A DNA stretch of 64,000 nucleotides, taken from NCBI GenBank assembly GCA_002104985.1, contig MCGO01000090.1, positions 1 through 64,000 on the forward strand, written 5' to 3'. The notes under the pieces are model-generated. The model made no database searches, was not told where the DNA came from, and worked only from the letters and a program-made list of their open reading frames with translations. This DNA is from Rhizoclosmatium globosum. Taxonomy: Eukaryota; Chytridiomycota; Chytridiomycetes; Chytridiales; Chytriomycetaceae. A program made the translations under genes and the position numbers. Each line of letters begins with the position of its first letter. The stretch's first letter is position 1. This document shows, one piece after another, positions 14,101 to 23,800 of this stretch.

Positions 14101-14895
14101 GAAGAAATAATACTTACTAGATAAAAAAGGAACGGGAACAATGGGTTACCAATACTCAATTACTCCTTCTCCTCTTGACACTGACCTACAACAACGGCTC
14201 TCTGAAACGCCAAACGGTTCCGACGTAGAACTTGTTGCACCTCCACTCAGTGTCAACATCGCATTCCCTCACATCCCAGCACACCATGCACTTTCTCTTC
14301 ATCTTAAACGAGAGTCTTGCAGTGAAGTACGTGAATATGCAACATATTTGATTGCTGAGTACAAACGGCTGTTCTTACCTCTCCCTACCAACATCGAAAT
14401 TGACTGCATCGAAGACGCACATCTCGAAAAATTAGAATCTGGACTCATCATATATTCAGCACAATATCTTAAACATTCACTTCACCCTGATATCATTGTC
14501 TATCCATTCCAAAATAGCGACTCACGTCATACAGTCAAAGTACCTATATCAAAGAATCACACCCTTACATACAAGTACTTCCCGTACAACATGGGATATG
14601 CCATGACAATACACAAGGTAAAGACACAAACTTAATAATCGCTTCTAACCAACTGACTTAAGGCTCAAGGGAAAACACTGAAGAAAACAATCCTTCATTT
14701 CGATTTGTTTGGATTGCAGCCGTCATGGTCCTTGCCCCTTTTCTACGTTGCTTTCAGTCGTATCGCAAGAACTTCATGTATACGAAAGTTCAAGATTACG
14801 AATGAATCAACATTGAGAAAGTTACGAAGACTGGAGCATTCTTCTCATCTTATCTCTTGGTTAAAAAGTCGTCCAATGGCATTCATGCCTAATTG
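8115..14895 (+). mobile_element. Helitron-like element: Rep (HUH-Y2) plus Pif1/RecD-type helicase protein
   Basis: One multi-exon gene; the first in-frame ATG is at 8115. The N-terminal third (8115-9905) has CASCGC and LCESC cysteine pairs and an HVIGTKTHW motif, as in the DUF6570-type N-terminus of Helitron proteins. The Rep region at 10106-11860 has the HUH motif as HLH at 10931-10939, inside NHLHSHG right after a spliced intron. The two catalytic tyrosines fit FYTSNYMGKD (Tyr at 11552 and 11564). The helicase has Walker A GNPGTGKS at 13209-13232, Walker B IIIDEFS (Asp-Glu at 13470-13475), GDAHQIDP, and the terminal TIHK/AQGKTL motif split by an intron at about 14617-14662, then FYVAFSR. 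All key motifs are present with no obvious stop, so the element may encode a working transposase. The family uses rolling-circle replication. The 5'-TC and 3'-CTRR ends were not located, so these limits are those of the coding region, not the element. Confidence 0.85.
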
Positions 14896-14977
14896 AATAA
14901 ATTTTGTTCTTCTTAGAAATCGTTAGAAACGCTACAATCACCGCTATATCTTTGCAAAATTCTTAGAAATCAGAACC

Positions 14978-15124
14978 ATGTGGTACCTGCAGTTTCCAAC
15001 GCTTCCTCCTGGATACGAGATAGAAGTTAAACGTCGTCATAACGCTCCAAGATTTGATTACTACATTCGGACTCCAGTAGGCAGATTCCGCAGGAAAGTT
15101 ACACGGAGAGCTTATCAACGCTAA
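14978..15124 (+). CDS. Small ORF resembling a methyl-CpG-binding (MBD/TAM) domain
   Basis: 48 codons, ATG to TAA. The residues LPPGYEIEVKRR, then DYYIRTPVGRFRRK, follow the MBD pattern (Leu-Pro-x-Gly-aromatic, basic strand, D-x-Y-Y, P-x-G-x-x-F-R). The terminal Ser of the usual FRS is replaced by Arg. It starts 83 nt after the Helitron helicase stop on the same strand. It may be a first exon of the Cys-rich gene that follows (a CTAAAC branch-like site and GCGCAG acceptor lie at 15122-15150), but no donor gives a consistent reading frame. The match is by eye and short; a chance resemblance is possible. Confidence 0.4.
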   Translation: MWYLQFPTLPPGYEIEVKRRHNAPRFDYYIRTPVGRFRRKVTRRAYQR

Positions 15125-15149
15125 ACTATGATACAGCGCAGTTTCATTT

Positions 15150-15513
15150 GACCCTCACTACAGATACATCACAGGAATCTCTGAGGAACTAGCTTGTTCA
15201 TGCTCATTCTGCAGACGTAATCACGAATATAAGGAGCCTCCCGTCCCTTTCACCTGGTAAAAGACATTAATAATACACTGACTCAGTTCTAACGTTATCT
15301 TGAAGCATCCTTGCGTCGGTGATTCCAGGATATTTAATCTTGAACCCTAACTGCTACACCGCCATAGAGAAAGGAGTTTTGGACTTTATGCACGAAGCCG
15401 AAATTTCCGTTGTGTATGGTTTGGTGATTCCGATTGAATGGGCTGCCCAGTTTCGTGAGTGGCTTGCAGCTGAACTCAAACGCGAAATTCCTGACGTTAT
15501 TACTATTGAATAA
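15150..15513 (+). CDS. Unassigned two-exon Cys-rich protein next to the Helitron (5' part uncertain)
   Basis: Two exons splice cleanly. The first (about 15150-15256) encodes YRYITGISEELACSCSFCRR and ends ..PPVPFT. An intron GTAAAA...TTGAAG at 15257-15305 follows. The second exon reads CILASVIPGYLILNPNCYTA and continues with a hydrophobic, amphipathic stretch to IPDVITIE and stop at 15513. C-S-C-S-F-C followed by a His looks like a small metal-binding knuckle. It could form one gene with the MBD-like ORF just upstream if there is a missed exon or one-base error between them. No family recognised. Confidence 0.4.
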
Positions 15514-15709
15514 GAGAAGTACCAGAACAAAATAAAGCGTATCATTATGTCAAGAAATGAGACTATTGCGAAAGATATGAACAAAAATCGGGCAACAGCT
15601 GCTATACCGGAGACTGACAAATGAAAATGAACCACACTTACATCACCGTATCAAGACATTTGTAACATTAAATCACCGTGCAGAATAAAAAAAGGCGTTC
15701 CCGCCCAAT

Positions 15710-16695
15710 ATGAAAATCAACAGAATGTCACCCAGAACTCGCACAACTTTTGTCACACATGATGTCCCCAAGACTTCACCAGAAGAGAAACAAGTAACAG
15801 TTCAACAAGTGCCCTCCCCAAATTCATCTCCTAAAAAGGTAACACAAGAGATATACTTGAAAAACTTCTAAACTGCAAATTGAAGATGCCAACAACGAAC
15901 AACAATGAAAGCAACCAGCAGACAGAAGACGAAGAGAGACAGCATGTAAGTAACTCCATCCATTTTAAGCTAAAATATAAAAGATGCTAACTTATGTCAA
16001 AGATTGTCTTACTCAAGCGTGCCTTTGCTCCGAAGCGCACCGTCTCGGCCCTTTATAGCTACCAAGCATGGATGAAACCATCTGAAGCAGGCCTTTCAGA
16101 GAGCCACAATCGCCTTGCTGAGTCTGCGGGAACAGCTGAATGGCGTCAACTTCTGCCGGGAAAACTCCAGCCTCACTCAAACAACCCGGCGGCTGATCTC
16201 CAAGGTTACTTTGTAATTGGTTACATGCAGGACGGTCAAGCCTTGATGGAACCAAAAACCTCTGTGTCCCCAAATATGACTCGATTCCAGTTCGCAATCT
16301 CACCAGTCTCTCCACTCAATATGGACCAATACTGGAAGGCCGTCCTTGCCGTTTGTAGTATGCCTCCGACACTTGGAATTAACACTACAGGAATCTTCTT
16401 TAAGGGAAACCTTCAGTTCACAAAGTGGTTGAATTCATGTGCACCAGATGACCAACACGCTCCATACCAAGGAAACTCCACCACCGGTTTCACTTTCGCC
16501 AATCCCGTGGGCGATCAAATTGAGGATGGAGCAATTCCTACAGGAAGCCTTGTCGCAGTCGGATTTTCGTTCGAACATTCCAGAGGTCCATCGAGCGTCA
16601 ATATGAAACCAGCCTGGGTCACTATGCTTAAAAACAATGATAATTCATTGTCTTTGCCTACAGGCAAGATCGCTAAACTGGATGAAGTGTTTTGA
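15710..16695 (+). CDS. Unassigned 293-residue three-exon protein, possible transposon cargo
   Basis: Exons 15710-15838, 15886-15945 and 16003-16695 join in phase 0, with GTAACA..GAAG and GTAAGT..AAAG introns, giving 293 residues. The first ~65 residues are polar and disordered (Arg/Thr, then Pro-Ser, Gln/Asn/Glu). The remaining ~230 look like a compact beta-rich fold with phrases such as FVIGYMQDGQA, TRFQFAISPVSP, GIFFKGNLQFTKWL and LVAVGFSFEHSRGP. No signal peptide or membrane span. AATAAA at 16750. It sits between the Helitron-side ORFs and the DUF4336 array and faces the same way. I do not recognise the family; an OB-fold single-strand-DNA-binding or coat-like protein are both speculative. 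A second ATG at 15725 is possible. Confidence 0.6.
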
Positions 16696-16837
16696 AGCCC
16701 TCTACTTTCTAACGTATCCTTATTTTGAAACCTGATGTCATGCCATTCTAATAAACTTGCTTTCATCTCATTTTCACAACCTCCGGACAAGTGTGTGCTC
16801 CCTTCTGAATTCCCCAAACAAATAACCCACAAAACCA

Positions 16838-17760
16838 ATGGCCGTCCCTGAACGCCGCAAGATCCGCGACCTTGGCCACGGTCTCTTCAACCTTCGCGCG
16901 CCGTTCTACGTTGGCGGCGTGCTCAACGTTGGCACGCACATGTCGTTTGTGCAAGTTGAAAGCGGGCGATTCGTTGCGCTTTCGACGGTTCCGCTCGATC
17001 CGGAATCAAAGGCCGAGCTCGATCAATTGACTAAAAACGGGGACTTGATCGAGGCCGTTGTTGCCACGAATCCGTTCCACACTGGCTCGTTCGAGGCATT
17101 CCACAAGGCGTATCCTCACGTGCCCATGTATGGTACTCCAAGACATATTAGGAACTATCCGCAAATCAAGTGGTGTGTTTGTTGTGTTTCTGCAGTAGGT
17201 AGTTTAATGGCAGTACTAACACCAAGTGATACAGGGCAGGATCTGTGACAGACGACGGCCTCCTCACTCGCTGGTCTCCTGAACTGGTATTGACTATTCC
17301 AGATGGCTGCGAGTTTGACTCTCCTCAGCCTGAAATCGCTAACCACTTTAACGGTGTCATCGCAATCCATCCCGCGTCTCGCTTCATGATTTGCGTGAGT
17401 GCCATTAGTATTATTCTACAATCGATTGTTTCAGTATTAACGGGGAGACTACAGGACGATGCGTTTGAAACGTGTAAAGGAATGAACGCAATCACATCTG
17501 GTCTTACGGGCCTCAAGAATGGAGACATTAGATTCCACCCACTCTTTCCAACTTCATCCATCTTCAAAAAGAGTGAACCTGATGGTCCCAAAAAGTTTTA
17601 CGGATGGGCACAGAAAGTGTTGGAGCTCGATTTTGATAACCTTGTTACTGCGCATTCTGGTGTCAGTTTGGGTGGAAGAAAAGAAGCGTTTCGTGCTGCC
17701 ATCGAAAGAGTGAAGCCAACTCTTGTTTCCCTTTGTAAGTCTCGTGGTGTCGAATTTTAG
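16838..17760 (+). CDS. DUF4336-like (metallo-beta-lactamase fold) protein, copy 1
   Basis: Exons 16838-17172, 17235-17394 and 17455-17760; joins restore IKWAGSVTDDG and FMICDDAF. The order is a GTHMSFVQ strand, VVATNPFHTGSFEAFH, YGTPRHIRN, AGCEF/PDGCEFD, and AHSGVSLGG. This is the layout of DUF4336-type proteins, a diverged metallo-beta-lactamase fold without the classical HxHxDH motif. Enzyme activity is not known. The predicted length (about 266 residues) is intact. AATAAA at 17766. It is the first of three direct tandem paralogues, and the copies differ enough to rule out recent identical duplication. Confidence 0.8.
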
Positions 17761-17989
17761 ATGTCAATAAACACATGGATGTATGTAGATGGTTCATGTA
17801 TCATTATGACGTCTGTGTCGAAGCCGCTCATCTTTGGCATCTGAATATGTCATCCATTTGAAATGCCTTCATTTGTCAGCTTGTTGTGGTGAGTGAGGGT
17901 TTGTTGCCAAGCCCTGAATAGATCACCAAATTCGAAAACAAGAGTTTCCTCAAAAAGCTCCACCATCCAAACAATCAATCCCAACAAAC

Positions 17990-18955
17990 ATGAGCACCAC
18001 AACCACATTCACGCACATTGAAGAAGTCGGCCCAGGCTGCTACAACCTCCGCACTGTAAGCACCCCTTCCCCAAGCATACAGCCCATGTGTTCAAACACA
18101 AACTTGTATACACAAACAACACACTGACTCCTCACACACCCACCTCGCAGTCATACAGAGTCATCGCCGGCCTCATCGACATTGGGACCCACATGACATT
18201 CATCCGCCTCGCCACCTCCAAAAAGTTCCTCGTCCTCTCCACAGCCCCCTTAACACCCGCCATGAAATCCGAGATTGACATCCTAACACAAAACGGAGCG
18301 TTGATTGAAGCTGTGCTTGGCACGAATCCGTTCCATGGAGACTACTTTACGGCGTTTTACGAGGCGTACCCGAACGCTGCGTATTTCGGAACTCCAAGAC
18401 ATATTAGGAATAATAAGGTTATTCCGTGGGCTGGGTGTGTTGGGGATGAGAAGGTGTTGGGGAAGTGGAAGGCGGAAGGGGTTGAGATGCGGATTCCTGC
18501 TGGATGTGAGTTTGACGCGCCAGTGCCGGAGACTACGAACCACTTCTCAGGTAAATTCATTGTTACATTTGGACTTACGGAAGATTGTCTTGACACTGTA
18601 CTGAACAGGTGTCGTTGTGTTGCACCGTGAATCAAAGACTGTAATCTGTGATGACTGCTTCACAGTCACAAAGAACCCCGGATTCATTTTGGCGAACGTG
18701 TTTGGGAAACACGATGGAGAAGTTTCGTTCCACATGTCGTTGAAATCGCAAGCTTTGCACAAGACTCCCACTGCAGCAAAAGAGTACTATGACTGGGTTA
18801 TTCAGTTGTGCAAGGATTGGGACTTTGACAACATGGCGACTGCTCATGGAGGTGTTCTTCTTGGTGGTTCAAAGGAGGCCTTGTTGGCTGGGTTGCAGAA
18901 GGCAAAGCCAGGATTGATCGATGTTGCTGTTAAAAATGGAGGAGTGGCATTCTAA
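17990..18955 (+). CDS. DUF4336-like (metallo-beta-lactamase fold) protein, copy 2
   Basis: Exons 17990-18055, 18151-18550 and 18609-18955. The start MSTTTTFTHIEEVGPGCYNL is polar, Thr-rich and matches the start of copy 3. Conserved blocks are GTHMTFI, LGTNPFHGDYF, GTPRHIRN, AGCEFDAP and TAHGGVLLGG. The second join restores NHFS/GVVVLH. No signal peptide or membrane span; probably soluble. The copy is intact. Function unknown; the tandem arrangement with copies 1 and 3 points to local duplication. Confidence 0.82.
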
Positions 18956-19064
18956 GTCTAGTTTCATATTCTTTAGAAGTTCAGTTATAAATACATTGTT
19001 CAAAGTAATCTGAGTATATTGGTCTGTTGGGTGTGAGCTATTTGAATTTCAAACTCTGGCAACA

Positions 19065-20049
19065 ATGACCAACACCACCACCACCACCAACACCTTCACC
19101 AAAATCAAAGAAATCGCACCAGGATGCTTCCGCCTTCGCGTGGTACGTCCCCGCACTCGTCCTTCTTTCCTTCTGCACTTCCTTTGACAAAACGACAGCC
19201 CTTCCACTTTCTCGGCCTAATCGACGTCGGAACCCACATGACCTTCCTCAAACTTTCATCCGGAAAGTTCCTGACTCTCTCAACCGTCGACCTCGATCCA
19301 GAGGCAAAGGCAGAAGTCGACACGCTGACTCAGAACGGTTCGCTGATTGAAGCCGTGGTCGCAACGAACCCGTTCCACACACTCGCATTTGAAGCCTTTT
19401 ACGCGGCGTATGGGAAGGGGAAGGATGTCAAGTTTTATGGAACTCCGAGACATTTGAGAAAGTATCCTGGCATTCCTTGGTGCGTGGTTACGAATACGTA
19501 CCCTCTTTCGCTCTAACTATTTAATTTGATAGGGCTGGGTCTGTGGAAGACGAAAAGATCCTCAAGCTTTGGGAAAAGGACGTGGACCTACGTATTCCGC
19601 TGGTTGCGAATTCAACAACCCTCAACCTGAATCGTATAACCACTTTTGCGGAGTAGTTGCGTTCATCGCGCGAGTAAAACTGTGATTTGCGTATGTCTCC
19701 CCCTTCTTGTTCCGCTTCTATCAGTGGACTGATTCCCCACCTTTAGGATGACGCATTCAAAGTCTCTGAGAATCCTGGCTTCGTCTCGCAACTCTTTGGC
19801 GCAAGACACAACGAAATCAGCTTTCATGCTTCCCTCCTCGGCCCCGCCATCAACAAAACGCCTACCGCGCCACGCGAATTCCACGACTGGGTGCTTCAGC
19901 TTGTCAAGGACTGGGATTTTGAGAATATGGGAACATGTCACGGCGGTGTCATGATTGGAGGGGCAAAGGCGGAATTGGTAAAATGTTTGGAGAAAAACAA
20001 AAGGCTTTGAGTGATCTTGCAGTGGCGAATGGTGGGGTTGCTTTTTAAT
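19065..20049 (+). pseudogene. DUF4336-like protein, copy 3, with three one-base disruptions
   Basis: Start MTNTTTTTNTFTKIKEIAPG, where a CCA/ACC run encodes the Thr tract. Exons 19065-19142 and 19199-19479 are clean. Exon 3 (from 19533) loses frame near 19602 (RIP then AGCEFNNPQPE in another frame) and again near 19664 (VVAF then HRASKTVIC). Exon 4 (from 19747) stays open through CHGGVMIGGAKAELV, then shifts at an A-run near 19981. After that KMFGEKQKAL...GGVAF restores the family C-terminus and stop at 20049. Each break is explained by one missing base. This may be early decay or, given similar breaks in essential genes nearby, sequencing indels. The protein sequence either side is well conserved, which favours the second. 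Confidence 0.7.
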
Positions 20050-20323
20050 AAGCTCTTAGTTTTTTGTATTTTGAGAGTGTAACAAAGCTTGATGATGATT
20101 TAACGTCATTTTGTTAACCTCGACCGACTTGAAGTTCATATTCAGCTGGAATCACACCTCTATTCTATTATACAAAAAGCCTTAGAGACTCTGTTCAAAC
20201 TTTAACTACTCTTGAATTCACTAATGATGAAGTGGGTATTCGCCATTGATATCTGACATTGCCAAGAAATTTGAAATCCAGAAAGAAATTCAGGGCTTTC
20301 ATAGCGCCACTTCCGTCCATTAA

Positions 20324-21259
20324 ATGAGTTCCGAAAAGGCAACATCCGCATCCGCCCACCAGTCGAACTAACTCCGATCGCGTCGTCTTCAATGCTGCAC
20401 CAGCGACAGCTCCTCCGCCCAAGAAGTCTTTCTTCTTCGACATTGAAGCCGTCTTGCGCCTCCCTCTGACATCAAAACTCCTCTTTGCATCCCGCTTTAT
20501 CCGGATGTTCGCGTACGGTGTGATTTCGGTAACACTCGTGTGTACTTGACGGCCCTTGGATTGACGACCGAGCAAGCTGGTCTGTTCCTCACAATGTCGC
20601 TTGTGGGTGACGTCCTCCTGTCTCTCCTCGTGACTACGAATGCGGACTACTATGGAAGGAAAATTATGCTTGTAATGGGATCTGTGTTGATGTTGGCTGC
20701 TGGAATCACATTGGTGAGTCCTTGTATGCCTGTAAATTGGTTGTTTTTAATCACACGTTCGATAGGATTCTACCCGTCGTTTGATCCATCCAACTTCTCA
20801 ACGGGTCTCTTTGTCGTACTTATCGTGATTGGAATCCTTGGTGTGATCTCACCTTCCGGCAATGAGGTGGGACCATTACAGCCGTGGAACAAAGCATTGT
20901 GACATCCCAAATCGACGATCCCGCTGATCGCACTCCAGTTTTCGCATGGTACGGACTCATTGGATCCCTGGCATCCGCGATCGGAAGTGCCGTGTGAGGA
21001 GCAACAGTCACGTCCTTGACGTCCAAAGGAACTTCCACTTTAGATGCGTACCGCGTAATTGCAGCGATTTACGGTGGCGTCGCAGTCCTACTTCTTATCA
21101 ATTTCGCATTCCTCTCAAAGACGTTGAAGCGAAACCTAAAGTCATTGCTCAAGTTGAAAACGGAGACTCCGACGCTCCACCACCAAAGATCAAGAAACGC
21201 GGTATCTTGACGGATCAATAAAAAAAAATGAAAAAGCAGAAAATCAAAAAAAAGATGCC

Positions 21260-21294
<35 letters not shown>

Positions 21295-21907
21295 CATATT
21301 TTGGTATCATCAAAAGCTGACTGACGGTCTCAAGCTTGCGCCAGAGTCTCGCGGAATAGTCACAAAGCTGTCTCTTTTGTTCACGTTGATTCGTTGCAGG
21401 TGGACTTGTCAGCTTCATTCCTCTCCCTCTACTTTCACCAAAGTTTGGTGTCGATGAATCTTACTTGGGTGCAATGCTTTTGGAACCAACATTTTCGCCG
21501 CTTTTTCGTCCCTCGCTGCTTCATGGGTTGTCAAGAAAGTCGGTCTGATTAATACAATGGTTTACACGCATTTGCCGTCGAATGTATTGCTACTTCTTGT
21601 TCCGTTCATGCCAAACTTGACGTGGGCTACTATTATGCTTCTTGCTCGATTCACGATCAGTCAAATGGATACAGCACCTCGTAGCGCGTTTGTTGCAGGA
21701 GTCGTTCCAGCTGAAGAGCGGACTGCAGTTATTGGAATTACTACCATTGTTAGGACTATTGGGTTGGCACTTGGACCGCTCTTGACTGGATACTTGGCCG
21801 ATAATGGAAAGTTTGACGCGGTGTTTATCATTTCAGGTGCCATGAAGATCGTCTATGACATCTTGTTGCTTTTGTCTGCACGTCAGACCGATATGGCCAA
21901 GAAGTAA
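20324..21907 (+). pseudogene. Major facilitator superfamily transporter, frameshifted at several points
   Basis: An MFS protein can be followed across changing frames. MSSEKATSASAHQSN opens at 20324. After a shift near 20367 comes FFFDIEAVLRLPLTSKLLFA and RFIRMFAYG. A one-base gap near 20540 precedes YLTALGLTTEQAGLFLTMSL and the DYYGRKIM loop. Further breaks are a TGA near 20997 after AIGSAV, a shift near 21120, a 33-T run at 21262-21294, and more shifts before GLINTMVYTHLPSNV and PLLTGYLADNGKFD. It ends ARQTDMAKK at 21907, with AATAAA at 21918. Family members have about 12 transmembrane segments and carry small solutes; the substrate here is unknown. The number of breaks favours a pseudogene or a poorly assembled stretch. 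Confidence 0.7.
21262..21294. repeat. 33-nt poly-T tract
   Basis: Uninterrupted T run inside the disrupted MFS transporter, preceded by an A-rich stretch (21222-21254). It breaks the transporter reading frame. It could be the A-tail of a minus-strand retrotransposed insertion, an expanded homopolymer in an intron, or an assembly artefact. Confidence 0.9.
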
Positions 21908-22079
21908 ATACTTTTTGAATAAATCATTTATATGGAGATGGATATATATTGTAATGAGTGTTTTGAATTTGATGCAGTCTTCCAAAAGCAAGTCAGAGGC
22001 AAACATAGCAGAACCAAAGTGCCTCTATGATAACGCGAGGATACCGATCGCGCGAGATTCGGAGAAATAAGAATATACA

Positions 22080-23800
22080 TACTGGAGCGGTTCTGAATTG
22101 AGGACTGGCTTCAACCAACAGTCACTGTCATCTACCAATAGAACTTCCGAATATTCAACATATAATCCTATCTATCCCGTTTATCTAAAGATGCGTAAAT
22201 AAGGAAACCCAGAAAGCCAAACTTCAGAATTGTTAGGTTAGTCATTTAATAACAATCGTTTCTATCAGCCAAATTATCAAAAGCACAATGCTTCTCGTGA
22301 AAATCATGTTATGCGGAGGTTGGTGTCAGTGACCAGTCACGATGCTCGTGATATGAGCTATTCTTTCTTGTGTTTAAGCAGAGCTGCTCAGTGTTAGAGC
22401 TACGTTAAATTGTCGAGGACCCCGCGGGGTGCCCCCGATCTTACCCGCACCGCTCGCATCAACCTAGCCTTTGCTCGCGTGTCTTTGTAGCAGAATAAGA
22501 TAAGGCCATTATTTTGATGAGGATGGATCCTGAAGGGAAAGTAGTAAACAGAATTCTATTTATATATATTACAGTTTATTTACAACAGTAAAGAGTGATG
22601 TCAAACAGTCAAAGACCCAGTGGATTCTCAAAGAGATATTCCACCGCGATCGAATAACATAGGGCAAGGTGAGCGTCAGAGGAAACCTCATCGACGTCTT
22701 AGTTCCATAATATTCTACCTATCCCATTCAGTTGAACAGAACAACAGTACTGTTGACGGAATCACACAATACGTATCAGAATATAAGGTATATAAAACAA
22801 CAGAAAATGGTTGATGTCGAGTAGTTGATCCCATAGGTCTTCACAGAAGTTGCCCTGTCGCAAGATGACAACAGAGGTTGGTTCGAATCAGCGACAAGCC
22901 ACGTTAGCGACGTGAGGTTCATTTTTACTAAATGGAAATAATCAGATAGCCGACGGATCTCACATTACCAAAGGAAAATGAAAAGAGAACTTAGGCAGAG
23001 ACTGGACGACAGCTACAGAACAAAGACGATCTAGGATTTCATCGAGCTAAATTTAGGAAGCGAGTTGCAGACGTGAGGGACGGGACTGGTTTGAGGTGAG
23101 ATATCACCAGCAGTGGAGAAATTGACAATTACAACCAAAAAATTGTGGTTAAACGGTAGAGGAATATGAAGAGATTAGAGAAAGGCTTAATCATACGGAC
23201 ATTCAAGATCTCACCAAGTCGCCTTCAATGCGCGCGTTTTAATTAATTTGCAACTAGATTCTAACACGCTGACTGGCGAGGTTCTAAACGAGTTGGTGAT
23301 TTTCATTATTTGACATTTGACCAATGTTCATAAACTTGCATTATTAAACTCGATACATAAAACCTTCCATTTGTCCTTTCAAGTTTGTCTCCTGATGAGA
23401 GGAGGGGTTTGATCTTTTATAGAGATAACGATAGTTTGATTGGTCTTGATTTTGGTAAAGAAGAATGATTTTGTTTTCGTCCTTGCGTTTTGTGAATGTA
23501 CTGGGGCAGTGAGGTGCATAATTTCACAATATCTGGCGGGATCACCTAATCCGTGCATAACAAAGATTGTATCGTTTTCTACTCTGCCAATAAAGCAACT
23601 ATAATACGTTGAAGTACTTTAAACTTCCTTGTCGCCCTTTCCAACGTGGCATTCAGATTTTCAACAAAGGCCTCGTTTTTTCCCTCAACAACACACAGCT
23701 AATGTGAGGCCCTTTCCACTGCAACGACACCTGAAACTAATCAATTGAATGCGTACCTTACCAATACCTCTAAATCATGCATTGAACATCGCAATTCAGA
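22080..23800. other. Gene-poor stretch between the MFS remnant and SEC61
   Basis: About 1.7 kb with no coding region that I can support; the only open frames are short and without recognisable content. It holds the putative solo LTR at 22231-22550. DNA around 22560-23150 is TE-like in texture (short broken frames, repeated ACAACAG motifs) but not identifiable. The last few hundred bases should hold the SEC61 promoter. Confidence 0.5.
22231..22550. repeat. Candidate solo LTR (TG...CA, GAAT target duplication)
   Basis: The segment begins TGTTAGGTTAG and ends GTAGTAAACA, so TGTT at the left end matches AACA inverted at the right. It is flanked by GAAT on both sides (22227-22230 and 22551-22554). 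It contains a perfect 12-nt GC-rich palindrome ACCCCGCGGGGT near 22420. Length about 320 bp. A 4-bp duplication is shorter than the usual 5 bp, and chance is possible. An alternative right end is ..TTTACAACA near 22586. Confidence 0.35.

Noticed and set aside
14911..14970. Two copies of TTCTTAGAAATC after the helicase stop as a Helitron 3' end
   Set aside because: There is no hairpin plus CTRR next to either copy, and the motif is too short to separate from chance.
15685..15705. GGCGTTCCCGCCC as the Helitron terminal hairpin
   Set aside because: The stem is short and imperfect, and no CTRR follows at the expected distance.
22380..22480. GC-rich palindromic block as a structured ncRNA
   Set aside because: Only one short palindrome is present, with no promoter boxes or extended pairing; it fits better inside a repeat.
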